Source of the DNA: Lytechinus variegatus
Lineage: Eukaryota; Echinodermata; Echinoidea; Temnopleuroida; Toxopneustidae
Assembly: GCF_018143015.1 (NCBI RefSeq)
Contig: NC_054748.1
Location: 16,681,356 to 16,745,355, forward strand
Direction of reading: 5' to 3'
DNA: 64,000 bases
Shown here: one piece after another, positions 10,220-19,041 of the stretch
Position numbering within the stretch: the first letter of the stretch is position 1
Layout: each line of letters opens with the position of its first letter
Notes under the pieces: generated by a model
What the model was told of the DNA's origin: nothing
Database searches by the model: none
The model's input: only the letters and a program-made list of their open reading frames with translations
Translations under genes and position numbers: made by a program

Positions 10220-10403
10220 CTGTTTTATCAACTTATTAGTAGGTGTCCAGACATCATCATGCAGGCCTTCACTTCGAGAGGGGATAGACTCGGGAAATTC
10301 AAGATTGATGGTTCCGGTGGACAGTCAATAAAACAGACGAAATTTCGGCCATTTTGCTTCAGACTTCATCAAAGTCCAGATTTACTTCTCATGTTGCTAA
10401 CAG
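10220..10403 (+). promoter_or_regulatory. Core promoter and non-coding first exon, plus-strand peptide gene
   Basis: GGTTCCGGTGGACAGTCAAT leads into a TATA-like AATAAAA (10327-10333), then CGGCCATTTTGC and an initiator-like TTCAGACTTCATC (A at 10361). The short exon ends GCTAACAG|GTAAGATT at 10403. The minus-strand paralogue has the same words and spacing at 4877-4801. The start site is inferred from this conservation. Confidence 0.6.
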
Positions 10404-12281
10404 GTAAGATTCTTTCTAAGTTATCCATGATTTTTTTTAATCGTCAATATGTATAATTGCGATTCAGGAAGAATGTTGTTCAAGGTCTGCATGTTTCCCG
10501 ACGAAGAACACTATGTGGCCTTTTTAAATACTCTCAACAACAAGGCGTCCGCGTAGTGGCGTAATAAGCCAAAAAGTAAGGGGGCGCGATATAGCAAACT
10601 TTATTAGAAATTTGCGAGCGAACGAGCAAAAATTTCGACATTTTAACACAGTATTTAGAAACCCTACTTTCTTTCCTTTCCTCTTTTTTTTCTTGGTGGT
10701 GATTTTTCATTTATTTATTTATGTATTTATTTGTTTATTTATTCGATTTTTTTTTTGGGGGGGGGAAGCCTCCCATTTGTAAGCCTCTGCGTCGACTAGT
10801 ATTAGAGAGTTTTCGAAATCACTACGCGGCCGCTCTCTACAACGCACGACCAATTTCTTTGAAAAATGCAAGTCAATTTACAATGGAGATCGGATAGGAT
10901 TTTGTCGAAAGTTGGTGGGCCGGGACAGCAGCTCTGTCTCGTGACTCTGGAAATCGACATATTTTCAATTGTTCGTCCGGTTTTAATCTTCGGATGAACA
11001 GCTGTCCCAGTCCACCAACCTTCGCCAAAAGCCTCTCAGCTTTCCATTGTTATTTGACTTGTGTTGTCAAAGTAATTGGTGCGTTGCAAGAAACGTTTGC
11101 GCAGTAATCGCGCAAACTATTTTGTGACAAGACCAATCGAAGGCAAAAAGAAGCTGCTGAAACTGCTTATCTAAAAACAAAAAGATAGACAATGGAGTAA
11201 ATTAGAGAGTCAAAAGGGGCCTAAGCTTTCGATCCTAGCAAAATCCGACGATGACTCTCAAAGACCAATTGAACTCAAACGGTAATGGGCTCTTTTATTT
11301 TACAAAATCTATCGACGAAATTTGCTTCGGCAACGTTTTTTAGTATTTGCCTTTTATGACGCCCTGTTGATTATATATTGATATAGTGAGGGGTAATTTT
11401 AAGGTAGAAAGAGACCTTTCAAGTATACACTTCTGCCAAATATGCATGTCCTTTTAAAACGGCTCTTCCAGTTTGATGAATAACAATTGCGTATTTAAAA
11501 TTGTTTATTTGAAGATGCCGATTTTCATCGAACGTTTCATGTATCGTAACGGAATTCAAACTGTAGATGTTTGCTGCCAATTTGCTCGCGCCGAATAAAA
11601 TAATAGGACCTATATCCTATCTTCACGCTTCGTTATTGGAAAGGAAGTTGAATATTAAGAAAAAAAAAATAAAAAAAACAAAACCACCCTTCGGAAAGTG
11701 GTGAAATATGTCGTGACATTTTTTGTCTGTGTTCAGAGAGTTTTCTTTGTGATATATTTGGTGTGTATTCAGATTTTTTTTAGGTGAAAACATAGTGTGA
11801 ATTTCCATAGCTTGTTGATACGTATCTATAGACCAGTTCGTAGTTACTTCATGGACAATTTTGGTCAAATGACCTTTCATTTCTTTCATTATGATAGGCA
11901 GATTTCAAAGCAAGATATTACGTAAGCTTGCCTTACATAGCAGGATGAAGAAATTGAATAGACCAGGTGACTAGAATAGCACACCAATTAACACTTTATG
12001 AAGGTATTTGTTGCATTCCTACTTTGAATGCATATCTTAGCATGTTGCACAATGTACTTGGCAAATCGTGAATTACCAGTCGTTCGTGGACGCATTGGTG
12101 TTTTTGTGGATGTAAATGAATACCACTATTCAAAAGAAAATATGAATAATCAAGACATCAAGGTTGGTGCTTATCTCATTAGATTTTAAACCACCATATA
12201 ACTTTAGTACAAATGACCTTCCTCTGATCATGCGTAGAATCTTTGATCATGCGCAGAAAGGAACTACGAACTGGCCAGCAG
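10404..12281 (+). other. First intron of plus-strand peptide gene
   Basis: No coding sequence is seen. It contains a repeat ending in T and G runs (about 10555-10800; TGGCGTAATAAGCC start, GCCTCTGCGTCGAC end) and an imperfect foldback at 10838-11090. The remainder is unremarkable AT-rich DNA. Confidence 0.5.
10838..11090. repeat. Imperfect foldback element
   Basis: Left arm CAACGCACGACCAATTTCTT ... GTTGGTGGGCCGGGACAGC is mirrored by GCTGTCCCAGTCCACCAAC ... AGTAATTGGTGCGTTGC on the right. About 250 bp, non-coding. Confidence 0.6.
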
Positions 12282-12437
12282 GTGTTTAGCTACCTACGAT
12301 CAAAGATGAACACCTTTATTATAGTGGCTGCCTTTCTAATGCCAGGCCTCCTGGTGGCGCCATCAATAGTCTGGTTCACTAGTTCCGAGTACGTGAACTG
12401 TCCGGGAGATCGGTGGGAAGAGACAGGGGATATTGAG
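12282..12437 (+). CDS. Signal-peptide exon of plus-strand peptide gene
   Basis: Acceptor CCAGCAG, 24 nt 5' UTR, ATG at 12306 in context AAAGATGAAC, and 44 codons to the GTAAGAT donor at 12438. An in-frame upstream ATG at 12243 exists but lies before the acceptor shared with the paralogue, so 12306 is preferred. Confidence 0.7.
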
Positions 12438-13110
12438 GTAAGATGAGCCATTTTTACATGTTTTGCTTCTTACTAACGGAAGTACTGGCCGTTGTGGCTT
12501 AGATACCGTAATGGAATTCAGATCCAATTGTTACTTACCAACTTTTTCTACTCAGCTGATGAGCGACTCATTTTTCTAGAATAAACTTATCAGACTCATC
12601 TTGTAAGTTGGTAGTAAATCATGGATCAAATATCATGTAAACTGGTAAATTAGCTGATAAACCTCCAAAAAGCACTAAAATTTTAGTTCTTCTTTGCTTA
12701 AGATTTTCTTAAAGGGAACTCCAACCGAAATTAAAATACAAATGTTTTACGAGGAAAAAAAATACAGACAAGTAGATAGGTGAATTTTGAAAAATGTCGG
12801 ACAAACAGTAAGTAATGACGTAACCGAGTAAATGTCCATAATGTCCTGAATGTGCAGACTAGCTCTTATTTATTATTTTCCCAAAAGCAGCTAGGAGGAG
12901 GGGGGCTCTAATTATCTCCCCTTCCCCTTTATACAGATCAGTGGTCCGCAGGATGGTGGTCTGGACAGAGGGGAGCCACTAATAAACTGGTTTGACAGAG
13001 CTTGGGAAACCTTACGAGGTGCATGGGACAGAAACAATCCACTCTGCGCCACAATAAAGGGCGCCGCCACAGGAGGGATTCAAGTTCTTCCCATTTTCAA
13101 CTTGCAATAA
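12306..13110 (+). CDS. Small secreted Trp-rich peptide precursor (plus-strand paralogue)
   Basis: Unrecognised gene. Coding parts are 12306-12437 (44 codons, donor GAG|GTAAGAT) and 12937-13110 (57 codons plus TAA; acceptor TTTATACAG behind a C/T tract). They join in phase 0 to give 101 aa: signal peptide MNTFIIVAAFLMPGLLVAPS; a segment with SSEYVNCPGD; then ISGPQDGGLDRGEPL, an amphipathic Trp-rich stretch NWFDRAWETLRGAWDRN, a second Cys (PLCATIKG) and a neutral tail ending FNLQ. Two cysteines suggest one disulfide. The mature part is not strongly cationic. The two-Cys, Trp-rich, secreted layout is loosely reminiscent of echinoid two-chain antimicrobial precursors, but I see no diagnostic match and do not assign it. 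A possible ATTAAA signal lies at about 13446. The head-to-head paralogue at 1.7-4.8 kb supports reality. Confidence 0.7.
12937..13110 (+). CDS. Last coding exon of plus-strand peptide gene
   Basis: Begins ATC AGT GGT after ATACAG and ends CTT GCA ATA A region with the TAA at 13108-13110 in frame. It encodes the Trp-rich amphipathic segment and the second Cys. The paralogous exon on the minus strand (1699-1788) shares the first eight residues and the W.DR.WE...GAWD core, then ends early. Confidence 0.7.
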   Translation: MSGPQDGGLDRGEPLINWFDRAWETLRGAWDRNNPLCATIKGAATGGIQVLPIFNLQ

Positions 13111-13432
13111 CTTTGATTGGCTTTTGATTGGGCTCTTGTAATGTAAAATCTGTGTAGCAATACTGTTCAGAAATCATATATCTTGTCACTTGTGTCTGTC
13201 GTTTTATGTATGTACAGGTTTGTGATATTTTCAAAATAATCATATCATGCTGTGCAAGTGCGCGTTAAAGTTCCCTTTTAGAAAGGATATACCTCTTAAA
13301 AATTTTTATGATGTCATATCTAGGTTTATTTGTGTAAGTTCATGCAAAAGCTGCAGTCACAAGTTTTCATTGCACTTCGAAACCACAAGACAGGTCATGA
13401 ATGTAATGTATGCCTGCAATGTATGTTGACAC

Positions 13433-13812
13433 TTTCATAAACTCAATTAAAATGAATTAGGCGGCTAATAGCAGCATAATTTGGTCGTAAATTTGGAGGA
13501 GGACAAGAGTTATCCGCATTACTCTGATGCTGCTATTATCCGCATAATAGCGGCATCGGGATAAGATTTTGAGTTTATGAACGCATTTCCAAATAATGCG
13601 GATAATTGCCATGGTGCGGTCACAAGGTCACCCTTTTCCAACACAACCGCATCGGAGGGGGCGTGTCCAGTTGTCATGGCGATTATCCGCCTTTTTCAGG
13701 ACGGGCGCTCGTAAAAATAATGCGGCTTATTTTCGGAGTTTATGAACGCAATTTTTATTGAATTATCCGCATTACTCTTAGGCGGCTAATTGGAGTATAG
13801 GTTTATGAAAAA
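13433..13812. repeat. Foldback MITE with TTCATAAAC ends
   Basis: Left end TTCATAAACTC...AATTAGGCGGCTAATAG is mirrored by AATTAGCCGCCTAAG...GTTTATGAA on the right. Internal repeats of ATTATCCGC/GCGGATAAT occur throughout. About 380 bp, non-coding, just downstream of the plus-strand peptide gene. Confidence 0.7.
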
Positions 13813-13943
13813 TAGTCAAGGGGTATTTTAATTCTGGTCACCGCGGTGGGGGATTATGTCATGCCTCATAACTCTCTCACGGATATCGCGATAGCGGCAA
13901 AGTACTGCATGGTGATAGGGAGTGGCTGAATCTTCGCGATTGC

Positions 13944-14224
13944 TTCTGTTTTAGACCCGAATCCCTCAAAAATTCACCGATAAAAGCAGACGCGAAGAGA
14001 ATCATATTGGTCCAAAGACACCAAGGTGGTGTTTAATCAGTGGTCTCAGATTGTTGCTTGTGCAGAATCCACGAATTTATTAGGTGTAAGTATACCTACG
14101 GTAGCTTTAAAGTGCCATCTGGCGAGATATTTTATCTTGCCACGTCGATTTATAAAAAGACACATGTCGTAATTGCGAGATAGGTTTTCGTTATTATGTA
14201 GTTTGCCAAGATGATTTGTTTATA
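13944..14224 (+). repeat. Left arm of a long inverted repeat
   Basis: This 281 bp arm is nearly the reverse complement of 16839-17124. It starts TTCTGTTTTAGACCCGAATC and ends near CCAAGATGATTTGTTTATA. Together the arms bound a 3.18 kb structure. Either this is a large non-autonomous DNA transposon with long inverted ends, or an inverted segmental duplication. Confidence 0.8.
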
Positions 14225-16838
14225 TAATTAAACTAATTTCATAAATCGTATTCTATATGAATTGATACTGCTAATTCATTCATGGAATGATAGTTTTAGC
14301 TTTGTAATATTTGATATGTGTTGAGTTGTTTTTGTTGGTGTAAGTTGATTGATAAAATGTTGTCAAGTGTATTATTATTAAGCAGTTATATCAAAAGTAA
14401 GGTACAAAAAAGGGAACCTTATCTACAAGCATTCTGCCTCTAAGGTTTCCTCCACTTTTCCGTTTTCATGTATACTTGTATTAATGTGTATTGTATTATG
14501 TACCTGTATTAATGTGTATTTATGTACATTTATTAATATGTATTGTTTAAGAATGCTTACTATTTATACTTATATAGTCTACGTGTGTAATGGTTGCTCA
14601 ACTTAGTTATGTAAGTTAAGTTATCAAAGTTTTGTAACATAACGGATTTGTGGAAATAAAACCTAAATGAATTGAAAATATAAATTTTCTTTAGCGTTCT
14701 TATGAACAATTTTAAATCATACCATTTCCGTACAAAAAACGAACTATGTATTTTTTTAACATTTAAATATAATAATTTCTTATCAATTCTTATTTTAGTA
14801 TTTGTATTTTGGGGTTCTTTTTATTTCTGTTGATTTTCGGCAGAATACGACGGCGAAATTATTTCAACCATAAATAGAATCAAATTAAATAAACTTGTTA
14901 ATAAAATTAAATTAAGAAACGCAGTTTGTGTTGACTTTGTGCATTGGATCTGTCACGCACTTGCATCATATCACGTAATTTCGTAACCGGGTGTCGCAAT
15001 TTTGGCCCAAAAAATGTGCGAGACTTGAAAGTAAAAAGTCAACGAAGGGTTCCATTAAAAAAAAATCGCGCGCGGGACATTTATCGCAAAAAATAGCCTC
15101 CTCTTTGGGAGGATTGGAAAGCTGGCATGAAATTATATTTTATAAAATGTAGTGTTATGTTGTTTACGAGAGACAATCAAGCCCAAGAAGGTGGCAGGGA
15201 GAGAAAGGAGAGAGGGAGGGGTGGGATGGAAAAAGAGAAGAGACTCAGATTTTGGAGAGAAATGAGAAGGGGAACATGCGTTTGTGGGATTGCGCGAGTG
15301 TGTGTAAAACAGCGAGAGAAGTGTGTGTGTATATACCATTCTAGTAATCATGTGATGTACGAGTGTATATGTAAGGCATGAAATCGGTGTAGCATTAACA
15401 TTATCAGGATTTCATGGTTCACAGTCACACACACGCACACATCCTCACACACACACACAATAACACACACCCACACACCCTTACACACACACGCACATCC
15501 TCCACACACACATTACCCCTTCCTCTCTCTCTCTCTCGCTCTTTCAACAACACACCTCCCTCTATTCAAATCTCAACTCTTTTACAACTACCAGTATAGT
15601 CATCCATATATCGGTGACACTCTTGCTCTATCTTCTTTACTTCACATTCTTTCTTTCCGCGAAGGTATAACTCGATAAACACCGAGGAAACACTCACATG
15701 TATAAAATAATGCTTTATTTTGATTTGAACATAATATGATGTCAAGTTTAGTATCTTTTTAAAATATTATTTTCTTCATCTTAAAAATATATCGATACAC
15801 CATATGAAACATTTAGATACTTGTAGAAAAGATATAAAGTTAAAGATACATTTAAAAAGGATGGAGCATACTGCATGTCCAAAAGAGAACACATGAATAT
15901 CAATAATACATACCGTATAATGTATAATAAAATAGAAAACTGGGATTAAAACTAATAGTAGCCGTCCCTAGAAAACCATATCCTGAGCACACTCGAGATT
16001 GAACATAGCACCAGAGTGGAAAAATGATAATCAAGGATGTTGTTACAACTCCACAAATTTAACATCGGGGTAAAATGGTTGCAGTGTTCCTTCGTGTGTA
16101 CCAATCCAACACTCGATAAAGATAAAATCGATAGATCGGGTTATCGAAGTGGACCAGAGAATCTGCGACCAGCAATTCCTTCCATTGAGTGAATTACCCG
16201 ATCCTCAAAACATAGATCCCCTCATTTCCATATCCATTTATGCTCTATATTATACTGTTTTTTTTACGAAGTAAGAATGCCCTTCTGTAAAATTGTATTT
16301 GATTTGTATTGTTTTATATTACTTTGTATTATGTTTTGAATGGAAATGAAATAAAAAAGAATTGAATTGAATTGAATAGGTTAATATGTTGAAAGTATGC
16401 GTCTCTGATCAGAAAATACAATCAAACAATGCCAAACAGTGGCCATTTTTTTATCTATTCAAATTATACATTGCTACACAACTTTGATTTTCATATTCCT
16501 TAATATATTGTGTGATCTGAATTCTTTGACCCTGAAATCATAGGTTTATATGAATCCCAGTTCAGGAAATACACTCAAACAATGCCAGATGACGTTGTTT
16601 TAGAATTTATGGAAATTAAACATTGTTCCAAAGCTTCAAGTCAATGTTTTTACATTATGGATATGTAATTATGGCTACTATGAGAGTTCAGTGCTGAAAC
16701 AGGGCGTTTCTGCTGCAATTTGTTTTGGGTAAACCCATTTCCCGTAATTTCAACTGGACTAATATAGTCATTAGTTCTTTTACCAGTTCTATACAAAGCT
16801 ATGTCGACAATATGAGATGCATTATCACCACTTCGACA
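14225..16838. other. Interior of the 3.2 kb inverted-repeat structure
   Basis: No transposase or other coding exon can be recognised. At about 14390-14690 an AT-rich stretch ends GGAAATAAAACCTAAATGAATTG, which resembles a retroposon 3' end. At 15414-15560 is a CA-rich microsatellite with CT runs. At 16262-16378 is a GAATT-tailed retroposon 3' end. The rest is unique AT-rich sequence. Confidence 0.5.
16262..16378 (+). repeat. LINE/retroposon 3' end fragment with GAATT tail
   Basis: AGAATGCCCTTCTGTAAAAT, TTTTGAATGGAAATGAAATA and (GAATT)n at the end. A minus-strand copy lies at 5512-5618. Similar short-tailed 3' ends occur at about 46640-46715 (ATCA tail) and 48770-49085. Confidence 0.55.
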
Positions 16839-17124
16839 TATAAACAAATCATCTTGGCAAACTACATAATGACGAAAACATATATCTCGCAATTACGACA
16901 TTTGTCTTTTTATAAATCGACGTGGCAAGATAAAATATCTCGCCAGGAGATGGCACTTAAAAGCTTCCGTAGGTATACTTACACCTAATAAATTCGTGGA
17001 TTCTGCACAAGCAACAATCTGAGACCACTGATTAAACACCACCTTGGTGTCTTTGGACCAATATGATTCTCTTCGCGTCTGCTTTTATCGGTGAATTTTT
17101 GAGGGATTCGGGTCTAAAACAGAA
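16839..17124 (-). repeat. Right arm of a long inverted repeat
   Basis: Mirror of 13944-14224. Outer boundary GGTCTAAAACAGAA. Differences between the arms are few single-base changes and short indels, which points to a fairly recent event or to gene conversion. Confidence 0.8.
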
Positions 17125-17690
17125 ATTTAATCTTACAGAATATATTCAATATTCAGCAAAATATTGAATGCATATTTTGGGCACCTTGAGGAAACAAAAC
17201 CTGATACGGTTTTACTCTGAAGCAGACTCGGCAATAATAAGATAGAAAAATATAATTTCCAGCACTTTATTGAGTAATTCTACGATATTCAAATATTTTA
17301 ATGCACCTTTACCCTTTTTATAATATATAAACTATTATAGTGATCAATATACATTTTCCTGTGCGTTTCCCATTAAAAAATATGCCGCCATAGAATATAA
17401 GATAGCGTAATATAAACACACAAAAACATGAAAGATTGCAGACATATACTGCATAAATTAATTTCCCTTCACACACCGTTGATGTCATAAAGTTAAATTG
17501 TTAAACGTGTATTTCTTATAGTTTTTCACATTTTCGATGTTAAGAGATACACGCGCACCACATTCTCCACCACTCCATTTGCACAATGATGTGTGTTGTT
17601 CATGAATACAGGAACATTATACGTTACCGCGTCAGAATATTGTGTGTTTGAGTTTTATCAGACGTGTATCAATCACATATGATTATTTAC

Positions 17691-17810
17691 GTCTGGGACC
17701 GACCTTTAAGGTCACCATCCGAAAGACGTGACCAGGGCTCGAACCTCTGCATCAATTTAGAACTTCCCCACATAGTTTGGATTACAGGCGCACGCCACAA
17801 CGCCCAGTTG
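17691..17810 (-). repeat. 7SL/Alu-like SINE fragment (copy 1)
   Basis: On the minus strand it starts CTGGGCGTTGTGGCGTGCGC, then CTGTAATCCAAACTATGTGG, GGAAG and GAGGTTCGAGCCCTGG. This parallels the 5' domain of 7SL RNA and Alu (GGGCGCGGTGGC, GCCTGTAATCC, a GGGAGGC-like run, then a B-box-like GATCGCTTGAG). A second diverged copy at 54659-54768 shares TGTAATCCAA, TGGGGAAG and AGAGGTTCGA. A tRNA origin with chance similarity is the alternative. Confidence 0.5.
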
Positions 17811-17817
17811 TGGCGTC

Positions 17818-17925
17818 AGAATAGCTTACCACACGATCATGAATAGAATAGCTTACCTAACAATCATGAATAGAATAGCTTGCCTAACGATAATGAATAG
17901 AATAGCTTACCTAACGATCTTGACG
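17818..17925. repeat. ~30 bp tandem repeat
   Basis: About 3.5 copies of AATAGAATAGCTTACCTAAC plus GATCATG, with minor variants. Sits directly beside the 7SL-like fragment. Confidence 0.85.
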
Positions 17926-18269
17926 AAAGAGATTTATGGTACTTTTTTCCTTATATCTATCAATCTATTTTTTTACTTTCTTACTTTTATTCTGAGTCTA
18001 GTCGATTTTTAAAATTTTATCCCTGCGTTTAACCACATGTAATTTCCGGAGTATATGAAACTATTATTAGTAATTGAGATTTGGAGAAAAAATGAAGGTG
18101 GCACGAATTTATCAAATTAACATTATGACAACATTAATCTATCTATTTTGAACATAGCAGACCATCATAATCAAATTTAAGATTGATGAGTGGTTCGACT
18201 GTATACACAATTAAGATTAAATCATTTAACTATTAAAAACAATCTCGTTTAGAAACATCAAAGGCCCTG

Positions 18270-18275
18270 TTTATT
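18270..18275 (-). terminator. Candidate polyadenylation signal of OATP gene
   Basis: AATAAA on the minus strand, about 520 nt past the stop codon. It is the first clear hexamer seen downstream; transcripts would be needed to confirm it. Confidence 0.3.
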
Positions 18276-18793
18276 GAATTTGCAGTACTTCAAAAATATG
18301 TTATATCAAATACACTGACAGAAATTCATTATACCAGGAACCGCTCTTTTTCTTCAAATTCTGAGTGCAAATTAGGCCTACTGAAAAGTATATGAAAATT
18401 GTTCTTAAAACAAATACTACATAATATCGTTTTGTAACCTTTTTTAAGAAAGAATGTTAGGAAGAGAGAGAGAGAGAGAAAGAGGGAGAGGTGGATTGCG
18501 ATGGAATGAAATAGAAATGCAATGATCGAGAAATTAGTACTTATAAACAGAAAATCATTCTCTCGAAAACAATGATTAAATGGCAGGATGGAAATACCGA
18601 GAAGTCTCTGCCTTTCTTATCATGTTCTCATTTCACAAATCTTGTATCAAGATAACTGTTAAAAGCCACCGAAATCCTGAGCCCTCATTGGATGACGGCG
18701 ATATACAATAATAAAAAAAGTATTTTGATATTGATATCAGTCTTCAGGAAAGCAGACCTAGATAGTTTTGAGTTCTTCGCGCCATTCTTTCCT

Positions 18794-19041
18794 TTACTCT
18801 TCCTCGTTCGTAAGTTTTCCCGCCTGTTGGTTGCGCATGCGCTGTCGCCTGATGAGCCACCACCCTATGACGTAGAAAAGCACGGTGAGAACCTTGAAGA
18901 TGAAGTTGACTCCGAGGTAGGCGTAACGGAACGCAGCTAGATCGTAGACGTAACACGACCCTTGCTTACCGCACTCCGTTTGCCACAATCTGCACGCGGT
19001 GTCGATCATAGCGCCGTAGATCAGCGGGGCTGGAATGGCGC
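18794..19041 (-). CDS. OATP coding exon 10 (C terminus)
   Basis: Acceptor CATTGCAG; encodes residues 604-685. GAIPAPLIYGAMIDTACRLW is the conserved OATP segment before the last membrane helix (AAFRYAYLGVNFIFKVLTVL onward), followed by a basic RRQRMRNQQ tail and a final acidic EEE before TAA. Confidence 0.93.

Noticed and set aside
12243-12305. Upstream in-frame ATG for the plus-strand peptide gene
   Set aside because: It lies before the splice acceptor that is conserved with the paralogue, and the signal peptide starts at 12306.
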